Counted from the stretch's first letter, positions 16,895-26,396 are shown. The stretch is DNA of 64,000 bases from Halalkalibacter nanhaiisediminis (GCF_007830185.1 NZ_VLKZ01000005.1:1-64000); one strand, 5' to 3'. The notes: generated by a model not told the origin, from the sequence alone. Numbers and translations: made by a program.

Positions 16895-18271
16895 CTATCT
16901 TCCGAATAATTTCTTGCCTACTTTAAAAATAGCGCCAGCGGCTACACCTACAGCTACAACTGGTGCAGCGGCTACAGCAGCAGCGGCTACAGCAGTACCT
17001 GCTGCTGCTGCCGCGCCGGTTGCTGCTGCCGCGCCGGTTGCTGCTGTACCAGCGGCAATTGCGGCACCGCCGACTGCGGTTCCCGCTACAGCAGTACCTG
17101 TTGCAGCAATCGCACTTCCGACAGCAGTACCAGCTACGGCGGAAGTCACTGCCGTTCCTACCGTTGCTACGGTCCCGCCAACAGCTGTCGTTGCAGCTAC
17201 CGTTGATGTTGCAACAGACGTTCCTACTCCACCTATCGCTCCAATGACACCGCTGCCCGCCGCAATTGCTGCACCACCGACAGATGTTCCTGCTACAGCA
17301 GAAGAAGCACCAGCCACTTTGGTACCTACTACACCAGCCACTTTTGCAACTACCGCTGTTTTCCCGGCAGTTGTTGCTAGTATTCCTGTACCATACCCAA
17401 CACCGGTTGACACCGCCGTATCTTTTGCAACAGCTTTTGCACCTTCCTTGATGGATTTGTCACCGCTAATAATATCTACTACATTTGAACCTAAGCTGAA
17501 ACCTCCGCCCAATTTGGCTGCAGATCCCGCTGATTGTATCCCAGCAAGATGTGCTTCCTTTGCAACATTCACTGCCGCGTGAGCTTTTGGCACAATAACA
17601 GATTTTGGCCGTCCGGTGAATTTTGTCTCTAATTGCATTTGCTTTGCAAGTTTAGTAGCATCCTTAGCGCTGACTTTGGATTCTATCACTTGAACCCCTG
17701 CTTCTCTAGCTTTTTGTATGAGGTAGGTATTGCCTTTGTCTACGACTAAAGTCTGGTTCTTATACAAAGTAAAATCTACCTGCCCCGTGCCATACCCCAT
17801 TTTAGCTTGGGCAAGGGTTAAAGTACCATCTGGATTTAGTATTGCAAAATCAGCAATACCATTATTATTGAGAACAGATGTTGCCTGACCATGAATAGTT
17901 GCATTTGTTGCATGCAGTTCCTCAAACACAAATCCTCTAAAGCCTTTTGTACCGCCTCGCATTGTATTCAAATTACTTAAATTAGTAGCGAGTTGTTCAT
18001 ACAATCCAGAATTTTTTATACTGGTTGCAATTGCTTCTTTTGATAAAATTGTACCCGTCATACCTCCAATATAATTGACAAGATAACTTTCCGCTTTGTC
18101 AATCTCCCAGCCCGTTTCTTGTAATAGGTTTTGGCACAAATGCTCCTCAAGTCCTGTGCTTAATTGTAAATTTTCCACTTTCTGTTTTTGTATAGATGCA
18201 ATCTGGAGGTTATTAATTAATCTTTGATATAATTTACTTTTTACTTGTGAGATGACTAGGGATTTATCCAT
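16895..18271 (-). CDS. Nuclease-like protein with glycine-zipper tail
   Basis: 458 residues from ATG 18271, with TAGGAG five bases upstream. Residues 1-100 are helical. Residues 105-160 resemble a PD-(D/E)XK nuclease core: Glu in FVFEELHA (117/118), Asp in GIADFAIL (141), and QAK (155-157). Residues 250-455 are an extreme Ala/Gly/Val/Thr repeat (AVAGTAVGGAAIAAG units), a glycine-zipper pattern expected to form membrane helices, ending in a basic tail KVGKKLFGR. The DNA of the tail is repetitive and GC-rich, unlike its surroundings. A nuclease fused to a pore-like or membrane tail suggests a toxin or abortive-infection effector. That function is inference; the nuclease match is by motif only and the family was not recognised. 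Confidence 0.6.
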   Translation of the reverse strand: MDKSLVISQVKSKLYQRLINNLQIASIQKQKVENLQLSTGLEEHLCQNLLQETGWEIDKAESYLVNYIGGMTGTILSKEAIATSIKNSGLYEQLATNLSNLNTMRGGTKGFRGFVFEELHATNATIHGQATSVLNNNGIADFAILNPDGTLTLAQAKMGYGTGQVDFTLYKNQTLVVDKGNTYLIQKAREAGVQVIESKVSAKDATKLAKQMQLETKFTGRPKSVIVPKAHAAVNVAKEAHLAGIQSAGSAAKLGGGFSLGSNVVDIISGDKSIKEGAKAVAKDTAVSTGVGYGTGILATTAGKTAVVAKVAGVVGTKVAGASSAVAGTSVGGAAIAAGSGVIGAIGGVGTSVATSTVAATTAVGGTVATVGTAVTSAVAGTAVGSAIAATGTAVAGTAVGGAAIAAGTAATGAAAATGAAAAAGTAVAAAAVAAAPVVAVGVAAGAIFKVGKKLFGR

Positions 18272-18327
18272 CGTACTCCTACTTTCAAGTATATTTTTCC
18301 GCTTTGTAAGCTTGTCCAACAGTAAAA

Positions 18328-18361
18328 AAGCTACCCACACAGTAGGGTAGCTTGTAACATA
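18328..18361 (-). terminator. Terminator or attenuator before the nuclease-like gene
   Basis: Stem AAGCTACCC/GGGTAGCTT (18328-18336 with 18345-18353), followed on the minus strand by a run of six T. It lies 57 bp upstream of the start at 18271, so it either ends upstream transcription or acts in the leader. The rest of 18362-18600 shows nothing else. Confidence 0.6.
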
Positions 18362-18600
18362 CTGGTGATCTGGCAACCATAGCAAATGTTATGCTGAAGG
18401 CCTATGATTTTGCGTCCTTATCTTTCGGTAAGTTTGCCTTTTTTTAGTTGGGTTCTAGTAAAAAATATCTATTTAATCCTATTATATTAATTATGGAGAT
18501 TTTGGCAATTATTTTTTTGACAAATGAAAAAATAAAAGCAGTATCTACTAGTAGAGCTTCTAAAGTCAATTTATATTCAGTATAAGATATATAAATACAT

Positions 18601-20003
18601 TCACTAGTGTTGCAAAAATAATGTTTTAATATTTAGATAATAAATGTTCGCTTGCGAGAGCCAAAAAGTAAATACCCAAATAAAGGTGGCTTCATCCATT
18701 TGGTGATTTATTTACAATTAGACAAGTGCAACGACGACAATTTCCTTTTAGGGAATGGCTTTTCCTTCAATTTTCCGAAGCCAAATGTGTGCTGATTTCC
18801 ATAAAGATACCCGTAAATAGCGACTAATTTATAAGGTTTTTCGCTTGCTACTCGTCTCAATTTGAACGAGAACATGAAGGCAAAAAACAATAAGCGCAAT
18901 AAACATCTGATTTTGGATCGCCCATTCGCTTTGAACATAGAATTTTTTGATGCCCAGAGGCTGTTTGATCCACTTGAAAAATAACTCAATCGCCCAGCGT
19001 GATTTGTACATCTCTGAAATGTCTTCGATGCTTAAATCAAAACGATTTGTGATTAATTCTAGCTCGTTCCCTTTTGAATCAAGCACTCTCAATAGGCGAA
19101 AGGTATTTTCAGCGCGGTTTTGAGTCGTACCAATCAACACCATTTGATCAGACAAAACATTCGACCCTTCGGGAAGTTTAAAATCTTCCATTTTCCGGAT
19201 GACTGCGTTTTTACGCAACCTTGACAGAAAAAAGAACCTATCATCTGTCATGCGATCAAAGCGCTCATAATCTAAATAGACACGATCAAAAACATACATG
19301 CATTCTTTGTCGTCAATCATGACTTCCAGTTGACCACGATCATGTTCTTTGGCTGTGATAATAACTGCCTTTTCAGGATAGGAGATACATTTTTCCATAA
19401 ACACAAGCCGCAAATGTAGTTTTACACCTGCTTTTGTTTTGCGGAATTGTGCCCACTTATGATTCGTCAAATTAAGTGGCAAGGTGCTTGATCAATGATT
19501 TTCAGCGGCATCACATGGGTTTTATGATGTGTCTTTGCCTGAATTTGTGCAACTAAATCATGGAAAAGACTTTGAAAGATATCCAGATTCAACCCATTCA
19601 ATCGGCGTGAAAGCTGAAAAATACTGATTGAATCAAGATCAATCCCTTTTTGTAGCTGATTATCGAAAAGACAATCACTCAGTGTATGAAGACTTTCAAC
19701 TTCTTCTAGTTGCGCATAAAGCAGTAATTTTAGAAATGACTCTGTCGTAAGTTTCTTTGTATAATAATCTAATTTCAACGTTTTCACCTTTCTTCAAATA
19801 ATCGAAGATTTATTGGTGGAAACCATTGTCCTAATGAAGTTTTTCGTGTAATCTTGTCCATGAGTTTGGTCCTTTATTAGTGGATTTAGACGGATTATCA
19901 CCTGACTTATCCATTATAAAGGACTTTTTCTTTATACAAAATAAGAAATTGAAACATTTAGAGTATTTTTAATAGTTATTTTAAATTAGTTCAACACTAG
20001 TGA
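18601..20003 (-). mobile_element. IS4-family insertion sequence with perfect 7-bp TSD
   Basis: 1403 bp with terminal repeats TCACTAGTGTTG (18601-18612) and CAACACTAGTGA (19992-20003). It is flanked by the 7-bp direct repeat AATACAT at 18594-18600 and 20004-20010. The length and transposase resemble IS4Bsu1-type elements. The clean target duplication shows a simple insertion; the transposase is now frameshifted. Confidence 0.9.
18708..19787 (-). pseudogene. IS4-family transposase, frameshifted
   Basis: The N-terminal part (19787 down to about 19480) ends MPLKIIDQAPC-; the next part continues in another frame with PLNLTNHKWAQF. Restoring one T near 19490 would give the family sequence IDSSTLPLNLTNH. 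The catalytic YREK motif is present (YKSRWAIELFFKWIK). The C-terminal end also changes frame near 18830-18850. RBS and start belong to the segment at 19787. The element cannot transpose by itself unless the shift is a sequencing error. Confidence 0.82.
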
Positions 20004-20173
20004 AATACATTAGTTCTTTTATTTTACGATTGAGTCTTTTCACCTATGAAAAAACAATGTATAGAAGCATTTTTTATAGAACCATATAACTGGTAGTTTA
20101 ATAGACCAGAATATTCAAGTATAATAGAATTAGGTAAAATTTGTAACGTGAAAACAGGGAAAGGATTGAAGAG

Positions 20174-20790
20174 ATGAATACAATTAGATCTAACTGGATT
20201 AACTTTTTAAGACAGTACGGCCCTATTCCTCAAAATGATAATATGTACGACGAAACAATACAATCTATATTGAAAAAGAAAAAGGTCACGCCGATTAAAT
20301 CGATCTCGAATATTTAGATGAGTTAGTAGATAACTTTTTATCGGATAATCCATATTCCGTAATTTTGACTGGTACTGCTGGCGACGGGAAGACATACTAC
20401 TGTAGAGAAATATGGAAAAAGATAGGAGGTTAAGAGGCTGAGTGGGAAGAGAATAGAAAAATAGAAGAATTAGTGGTTAATAGATATAAAATAGTCTTTA
20501 TAAAAGATCTAAGTGAGCTTCTAGAAAGTGAAAGGGAAATCCTATCTGTAATGGCAGATTCAATAATGGGAACTAACAATAATACTGTTTTCTTAGTAGC
20601 AGCTAATGATGGTCAATTATTAGAAACTTGGAAGATGATTAAGCAATCATACAATGTAATGGATACCAAGAAGACTATTGAAGATCTTTTAGTAGAAGGG
20701 AATAGGGAAGAAGAAGGATATTATTTAAAAATGTACAATTTGAGCAAGACGAACTCCGCATACTTACTTCCTAAAATAATAAAAGTTTAG
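20174..20790 (+). pseudogene. P-loop ATPase fragment
   Basis: The N-terminal third of a larger ATPase. It starts at ATG 20174 with AAAGGA upstream. A one-base loss in an A run near 20297 shifts frame between KKVTPIK and the expected continuation. The Walker A GTAGDGKT (near 20377) follows SVILTG. A TAA ends the segment after KIGG (near 20431), after which the frame continues as VIFKDLSEL-like sequence (KIVFIKDLSELL) and NTVFLVAANDG, a Walker B/sensor-like region. It stops after PKIIKV, where other sequence joins. STAND- or defence-type ATPases look like this, but no specific family could be named. Confidence 0.6.
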
Positions 20791-20911
20791 TGAAGTAGAA
20801 AAAAGTGATTTTAATAAAAGTAAGACGAGTTTAAAAGAGTATGGTGCAAATACATCACCTAAGTTCACTTCTTCACTAGATTCTGAGAAGGTGATTTCTG
20901 AATTAATATGA
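20791..20911 (+). pseudogene. 3' fragment of an unknown gene
   Basis: An open frame ends VISELI-stop (TGA 20909-20911) and overlaps the next ATG by four bases (ATGA), showing the two were translationally coupled. Its 5' part was lost in the deletion that joins it to the ATPase fragment near 20780. Confidence 0.5.
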
Positions 20912-21306
20912 TTCGAGCATTATTAAAAGAAATTGAAGGGTTAGGATGTGCAGTTACAAGAGAAGGAGATATGCTCAAGCTCCATGATCCAAGGTTGCTT
21001 ACAAACATGCATAGAAATAGGTTAAAAGAATCAAAAGTAGATATTTTAGAGCTGTTGGAGCAAGAAGTAGAAGCAAGGAGAAAAGGTTGGCTGGTATATC
21101 CATATAGAGAAGCTTATGAGATGAGGGTAGGAAAAAATAATATTGTTTATATTTTTGCTGAAGCTAATGGAACTTATATCGTATGGCGTGGTACATGGAG
21201 ACATAAAGCTTATCCAATCAAAGATAAAACGATTATTCAAGGTGTAAGTTTTGCAGTTGCTTTTGAAAAGGCGAATAATTATGTAAGATGGTTTAAAAAC
21301 TATTAA
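20908..21306 (+). CDS. Small protein with TubC-like N-terminal domain
   Basis: 132 residues. The first 50 (MIRALLKEIEGLGCAVTREG, then LLTNMHRNRLKESKVDILELL) match the TubC-like helix-hairpin fold common in small phage and mobile-element proteins that follow replication genes. The remaining 80 residues are mixed and Trp/Tyr-rich. The start overlaps the preceding stop by ATGA. No catalytic residues. Function unknown; a protein-docking or DNA-replication accessory role is inference. Confidence 0.6.
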   Translation: MIRALLKEIEGLGCAVTREGDMLKLHDPRLLTNMHRNRLKESKVDILELLEQEVEARRKGWLVYPYREAYEMRVGKNNIVYIFAEANGTYIVWRGTWRHKAYPIKDKTIIQGVSFAVAFEKANNYVRWFKNY

Positions 21307-21571
21307 TCTTATTAAAGAATTAATTAACTGTAGACATTGCCTTTTATTCTTTGAAAGTTAATTAGAACCAATTTAAATTAATTTACCTTTATGTTAATGC
21401 TTGGACTTCGTTGGAGACACTTTAAAAAGGAGTCAATAATGTTATATATTAATAATAACTCAATAAAACGACAAGGGAGACCCCCAACTTAAAGCTAAGT
21501 GGATTGCTTAATCTACTAGTTTATAAGTTGGGGGGTTTTTGTATTAAAAAATAACTAGGAGTGAATGGAAA
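21307..21571. other. Intergenic region with nested hairpin
   Basis: Apart from a 17-codon frame at 21439-21492 with AAAGGAG upstream (ending KRQGRPPT), which may be a gene relic, the stretch holds only the hairpin at 21480-21540. Confidence 0.4.
21480..21540 (+). terminator. Strong nested hairpin/terminator
   Basis: Outer stem CCCCCAACTTA/TAAGTTGGGGG (21481-21491 with 21525-21535) encloses an inner stem AGTGGATT/AATCTACT, then a run of T. The nested structure is more elaborate than an ordinary terminator. Confidence 0.7.
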
Positions 21572-21817
21572 ATGAAAAATATAAACGATAAAATTTTATC
21601 AAGCCTAAATCCAACTGAAAAATTAATGATGATTATTCAATCGTTGGACAAAGGTAGAGTGTTTTATAACCGAAATAATGATAATGAATTTGGCCAAGGT
21701 CAAATTTCGATATATGGTATTTATGAGATTCAATGCAATGGATTAGAATATCCATTGGAAAGACCTGAATTTCTAAGGTTAATAGATGATGTGGAAGAGG
21801 GGGTATTAATACTGTAG
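21572..21817 (+). CDS. Small acidic protein, unknown
   Basis: 81 residues, ATG with AGGAGTG upstream. Acidic, no membrane segment. Sequence MKNINDKILSSLNPTEKLMM is not recognised. It ends in EEGVLIL right before a serine-recombinase fragment, so its own C-terminus may have been replaced. Confidence 0.45.
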   Translation: MKNINDKILSSLNPTEKLMMIIQSLDKGRVFYNRNNDNEFGQGQISIYGIYEIQCNGLEYPLERPEFLRLIDDVEEGVLIL

Positions 21818-21919
21818 TAGTACAGTCTTTAGATCGAATAAGTAGGGATAAGTTGTGTGTAATGAAGCTTTAAATCGGCTGGGTCAGTTAGGTATTAAGG
21901 TGAGAACAATTGAAGAGTA
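21815..21919 (+). pseudogene. Serine recombinase fragment
   Basis: Two pieces of a resolvase catalytic domain are visible in neighbouring frames: VVVQSLDRISRDK and EALNRLGQLGIKVRTIEE, ending in TAG. These correspond to the conserved region around the LDRLGR and the following helix. It is a short decayed relic. Confidence 0.6.
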
Positions 21920-22060
21920 GAATACTTTACTAAAACCATCGCAAAGAAACTACAAAAATTAACCATTACTAATTCATGTCATTACAAAGAAAATACTTTT
22001 AAATTTGAAAAAAGGTTAATAGCTTCCATTAAAAGTCTTTATGTAGAGATGTATAAATAA

Positions 22061-22108
22061 ACCATCCGATACTTCTATAAAGTTATATACGGATGGTCTT
22101 TATTCTTT
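22061..22108 (+). terminator. Terminator before gajA
   Basis: Stem ACCATCCG/CGGATGGT (22061-22068 with 22090-22097), followed by a T-rich tract. It insulates the Gabija pair from upstream transcription. Confidence 0.75.
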
Positions 22109-22244
22109 TGTCTCTGAAATTAGTATAATACATATCTTATCTGAAATAGGTAGCATAAGTAAAAATTTAATCTGCCACCTTAAGACTTTTATATACAATA
22201 TTTTCTATTTTAGAGTTAAAATTGTTGTTAGAGGTGATATGAAA

Positions 22245-24212
22245 ATGAGGAAAAAAGTTCAAGCTCCGTATATATCAAAAGTAACAATTAAGAATTTTAG
22301 AAATTTTTTAGATACAGAAGTTATATTAAATTCAAAGCAAGTTATTATAGGTGAAAATAATGTAGGGAAAACTAACTTTATTAAAGCCCTACAGTTAATA
22401 TTGGATCCTAATTTTTCGGATTCAGATAGAGAATTGGAAGAATCCGACTTCAATGACTCTATTGACAGTCCTTTTGAAAGCAAACAAAAGATAGAAATTT
22501 CAATAGAAATACAAGGATTCGAGAAACACACTGCTCTACTAGCAGCTTTTTGTGATGGAAGCGTGTGTGAAGAACCACCTACAATAAAAATCACTTATGA
22601 ATTTGCGCCAATTAATGATAAAGAATATGGATATAGCATATTTTTAGGTGACAATCGTGATCTCCCTTTTACACATATCCATCGAAAACTTTTAAATATT
22701 AAAGTTATTAATGGTTTAAGAGATGCTAATAATGATTTGAAAAACTCCAAAAAATCCCCCTTCAATAAATTATTAAAAACATATGAAGTCGACAAGGACT
22801 TATTAAATGAGATTGCTTTAGAAATGAAAGAAAAAGGAAATGTTATTTTAGAACTAGAGGAGATTGAAGATTTAAGTGACAAGTTAAATAGTAACTTAAT
22901 AAAGATTGTGGGCGAACATGTACCATATTCTAAAATAAATTTAGAAACTTTAGATATAAATCCAAATCGCATATTAAATACCTTAAAACTCATGGTTGGA
23001 CTTAACAAACAACGATCAGTTCCTGATACAAGTCTAGGTGTAACTAATATTTTATATATCGCATTAGTACTCTTATCAATTGAAGATCGCACAATACCTT
23101 CTCTAATCAAAGTAACAGACTTTGATGAATTAAAAACTGCTGATACTCTAAATTTGCTTGATGCTTTTTATGAGAAAATTTCAGAAAGATATTATAAAAT
23201 TAAGGAAGAAACTGAGGTGACAGAGGAACTTTATGAATTTTTCAGCGAGTATAATATGAATCAGAGTCACACTATTTTAGTAATCGAAGAACCAGAAGCA
23301 CATTTACATCCTATACTACAACGTTCAATTTATCGTGAAGTAATGTCTAAAGAGCATTCAATAGTTCTAACTACTCATTCTTCAGACATAGTCTCTGTAT
23401 CTCCAGTTGATTCTATAGTGCATTTGCGTTCCAATGTATCTTCGACTGAAGTATCATCAAGTGCAAAATTAGCTGTTTCTGGGAAAGAGTTGGCTGATAT
23501 ACAAAGATATTTAGATGTTAAAAGAAGTGAACTTTTCTTTGGTAAAGGTGTCATTTTAGTTGAAGGAATAGCAGAAGAATATTTAATTCCTGTGCTGGCA
23601 AAGGAATGTGGAATTAATTTGGACTTTCATGGGATAGTCTGCTGTAATATTAATTCTACTAATTTCAAGCCTTATATAACTTTATTAAAAGAATTAAAAA
23701 TTCCTTATGTCATTTTTACTGACGGTGATTATTATTTCGTTGATGAGGATGGTAATAGAAAATACCAGGTCATGGCACAAGAGGAACATGATAATTTCGG
23801 GTATTTGGGTTTAGAATTAGCTATTGATACATTAAAGGAACTTGGTATTACAATTGATTCAGAAGATTTTGAGGAAGAAGAGTTGAACAGAGCTGGTTAT
23901 TACTTTAGTGATTATACATTAGAAGTAGATCTAATGATATTAAGTGAAAATAATACTCAGATGGAGAGAATTATTAATGAGAGCTTTTCAGAACTTACAA
24001 CTGGTGGGGATACTCAAAAGGCAAATTTCCTCGCAAAACTAAAAAGTGGTGATTACTATTATTGCCTAAAAAGAATTGAAGATAGCTCTAATAAAATTGG
24101 AAAAGGTAGATTTGCACAGAGAATATCTACTTACGAAGGTTTAAGAGTTCCAAAATATATAAAAGATGGTTTAGTAGACTTAGTAGAGCGTACTGCGAGT
24201 GATGAAAATTGA
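22245..24212 (+). CDS. gajA: GajA-like OLD-family ATP-dependent endonuclease
   Basis: 655 residues. An ATP-binding domain of the OLD family: Walker A GENNVGKTNF (about 36-45), a signature region near 250-270, Walker B ILVIEEPEAHLHP (about 343), H-loop VLTTHSSD. A TOPRIM nuclease domain follows, with GVILVEGIAEEYL (about 434) and FTDGDYYF (about 490). In Gabija, GajA senses phage-induced nucleotide depletion and nicks DNA. ATG 22245 is chosen because GAGGTG is eight bases upstream, whereas ATG 22239 is too close. It overlaps the helicase gene by TTGA, showing coupling. Longer than the first described GajA proteins, so it may be a subtype; a generic OLD class 2 pair is the same thing by another name. 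Confidence 0.85.
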   Translation: MRKKVQAPYISKVTIKNFRNFLDTEVILNSKQVIIGENNVGKTNFIKALQLILDPNFSDSDRELEESDFNDSIDSPFESKQKIEISIEIQGFEKHTALLAAFCDGSVCEEPPTIKITYEFAPINDKEYGYSIFLGDNRDLPFTHIHRKLLNIKVINGLRDANNDLKNSKKSPFNKLLKTYEVDKDLLNEIALEMKEKGNVILELEEIEDLSDKLNSNLIKIVGEHVPYSKINLETLDINPNRILNTLKLMVGLNKQRSVPDTSLGVTNILYIALVLLSIEDRTIPSLIKVTDFDELKTADTLNLLDAFYEKISERYYKIKEETEVTEELYEFFSEYNMNQSHTILVIEEPEAHLHPILQRSIYREVMSKEHSIVLTTHSSDIVSVSPVDSIVHLRSNVSSTEVSSSAKLAVSGKELADIQRYLDVKRSELFFGKGVILVEGIAEEYLIPVLAKECGINLDFHGIVCCNINSTNFKPYITLLKELKIPYVIFTDGDYYFVDEDGNRKYQVMAQEEHDNFGYLGLELAIDTLKELGITIDSEDFEEEELNRAGYYFSDYTLEVDLMILSENNTQMERIINESFSELTTGGDTQKANFLAKLKSGDYYYCLKRIEDSSNKIGKGRFAQRISTYEGLRVPKYIKDGLVDLVERTASDEN

Positions 24213-25984
24213 AAAAGTTCGAAGAAGTTCTTCAAACAATATCAAAAGATCAACAACAATTAGAGGCTTATGAAAATAATAATTCATTAGTAATTAAGGC
24301 TGGTCCGGGTAGTGGTAAAACAACTATACTTTCAATGAAACTTGCAAAACTAATAAAAGAGCAAGTTAAATCACCAAGAAAAGTTGCATGTATTACTTTT
24401 AGTAATGAGGCTACTAGGAATCTAGAAAGAAAAATACAGACCATTTTAGAGCCAACAGAAAATAACTTTTATATAAGTACCATACATTCTTTTTGTCTAT
24501 CGCAAATTATAAAACCTTTCTTGAAATTATTTAATTACGGTATTAGTGAAGAATTCTTAATAGTAACAGATGAGAAAAAAGAAAAAATATTAAGTGATAT
24601 TAAAGAGGAATTAGATATTCCTCCTGATCAAGTTACTTTAATGGAAATGGACAAAGAACGTACTTTATTAATAGACGGACTAAGTCAAATTAAAATAGAG
24701 AATTATGATTTAGCTAAGAAGGTTGCAATGGCATATGAAGAGTACTTAATTAAAAATAACCTTGTAGACTTTATTTCTATAGTGAAACTTTCTACTCATA
24801 TGATTCAAAATCAAAAATATATTCGTCAATGTTTAGAAGCGCGCTATCCTTATATATTAATCGACGAATATCAAGACTTAGGTCGACCACTACATGAAAT
24901 GGTATTATGCCTTGCAAAAAATACAAAAATAAAGATAATTGCAGTTGGGGATTCGGACCAATCTATTTACGGCTTCAATGGAGCCATGCCAGATTTTTTT
25001 GAAGAGCTAAAAAGTATAAACTCATTTGATGTAATAGAATTAGTAAACAACTATCGAAGTGAAAAAAAAATTGTAGATGCCTCTTCAAAAATGTTGAATT
25101 CACCAAAAAAATATATATCTAAAGTTAATAGTAAGAAGAACGCTGAAATAAACTTAATTAGGTGTGAGCAAAACCATGACGATCAATTGAAACATATAGT
25201 AAACAATTTGATTCCTAACTCTCAAAAGAACGGTGTTTCATACGGTGAAATTGCAATCTTATTACCTAGTAAAAATAAGATATATGAAATGATAAACTAC
25301 TTAGATACAAATAATATTCCTTATTATATATCTAATAAGGAATATGCAAGAACAGAATTTATCATTTGGTTAGAAAATTGTATGGGTTGGTTGTTAAAAT
25401 CACGTGACGTCCTTTTTAAAGATCTTTTTGAGCAATGGCTATCTATTAAAGGTGTCCGTACATCTAATGCTAAAGAGATTGTTAGAGAAAAAACCATCTT
25501 ATATAGGGTTCTGACTAATTCAATTAGTAATTCTAAAACCATGTTTGAATGGTTAAAGTATCTGCACGAAAATTTCAATTTCAAACAATCCTTAAAAGAA
25601 TCAGTACGCTATACAGAAAGTATAGAAAGTTTTAAAGCACTTGTAGTTTCAGTAAAAAGAGGTAGGAATATTAATTTGAGTAAGGAAGAGTTTTCCTCTT
25701 CTGGTATTCAAGGAGATAAAGTAGCCCTACTTACTAGACATAGTTCGAAAGGATTGGAATTTGAGGTTGTTATTGTTCCATTGGTAGAAGACGGTAGCCT
25801 ACCTTTTTATAAAAATTTTAACAACCCCCAAAGAATTGAGGAAGAAAAAAGGGTTCTATTTGTTTGTTTAACTAGAGCTAAAAATACATGTTATTTATTA
25901 ATGTCTAAAAGAATTAATGGTTATCCCAAAAATCTATCAAGGTTTTTACAGGGTTTTGCATTCGACAAAATTATTGATATGTAA
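24209..25984 (+). CDS. gajB: GajB-like UvrD/PcrA-type helicase
   Basis: 591 residues with superfamily 1A motifs in order: motif I AGPGSGKTT (about 31-39), motif II ILIDEYQD (about 217), motif III GDSDQSIYGFNGA (about 247), motif IV VNNYRS, motif V HSSKGLEFEVV (about 511), and motif VI RVLFVCLTRA (about 550). It begins at TTG overlapping the gajA stop, and no other good start precedes motif I. Partner of GajA in Gabija anti-phage defence; GajB is thought to be activated by DNA ends produced by GajA. All motifs are intact. The gene ends before a strong hairpin. Confidence 0.85.
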   Translation: MKKFEEVLQTISKDQQQLEAYENNNSLVIKAGPGSGKTTILSMKLAKLIKEQVKSPRKVACITFSNEATRNLERKIQTILEPTENNFYISTIHSFCLSQIIKPFLKLFNYGISEEFLIVTDEKKEKILSDIKEELDIPPDQVTLMEMDKERTLLIDGLSQIKIENYDLAKKVAMAYEEYLIKNNLVDFISIVKLSTHMIQNQKYIRQCLEARYPYILIDEYQDLGRPLHEMVLCLAKNTKIKIIAVGDSDQSIYGFNGAMPDFFEELKSINSFDVIELVNNYRSEKKIVDASSKMLNSPKKYISKVNSKKNAEINLIRCEQNHDDQLKHIVNNLIPNSQKNGVSYGEIAILLPSKNKIYEMINYLDTNNIPYYISNKEYARTEFIIWLENCMGWLLKSRDVLFKDLFEQWLSIKGVRTSNAKEIVREKTILYRVLTNSISNSKTMFEWLKYLHENFNFKQSLKESVRYTESIESFKALVVSVKRGRNINLSKEEFSSSGIQGDKVALLTRHSSKGLEFEVVIVPLVEDGSLPFYKNFNNPQRIEEEKRVLFVCLTRAKNTCYLLMSKRINGYPKNLSRFLQGFAFDKIIDM

Positions 25985-26001
25985 ATTTGAGTGTAATGAG
26001 T

Positions 26002-26050
26002 AAATGCTACTTTCCAATGTATTAGAAAGTAGCATTTGCTTAATTATTTA
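26002..26050 (+). terminator. Terminator after gajB
   Basis: A 13-bp perfect stem (26002-26014 with 26025-26037) and 10-nt loop, followed by a modest T-rich tract. Confidence 0.75.
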
Positions 26051-26396
26051 TGTCCAAATTTATTAAATAATTTAAAATGCATTAAGAAACAATTACTAGC
26101 CAAGTTTTTTATAACTACTCGCATACACCGAGTCCCATAATATAATTAAAGTGTTTTAACACTAGATGTATAGTTGAAAAATTCAAAACAGTAAAACAGT
26201 TTAGTTCCCACTATATTAGGGATTCAATCTTTAATAGATCCAAAAATATTACTGGTGTTGCCTTTCCACATACACTCCGCACATGTGGAGTATGGAACAA
26301 AGGCAGCAGGAAAGATATATCTTCTAGATTGCACATTAGAAAAAATTACACAACACTCACTCAAAACTTTATAATATCAATACTTTAAGACCTATA
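26051..26396. other. Right-end non-coding region of element B
   Basis: No gene. An interrupted palindrome at 26259-26305 (TGCCTTT/AAAGGCA outer arms with a bulged GC-richer inner stem) stands about 90 bp from the att repeat. Its position suits a recombination or excision control site, but this is not shown. Confidence 0.4.

Noticed and set aside
16914-17582. Long + strand frame of 222 Pro/Ala/Thr residues
   Set aside because: It is the antisense shadow of the Ala/Gly repeat tail of the minus-strand gene; no ribosome site and pure compositional content.
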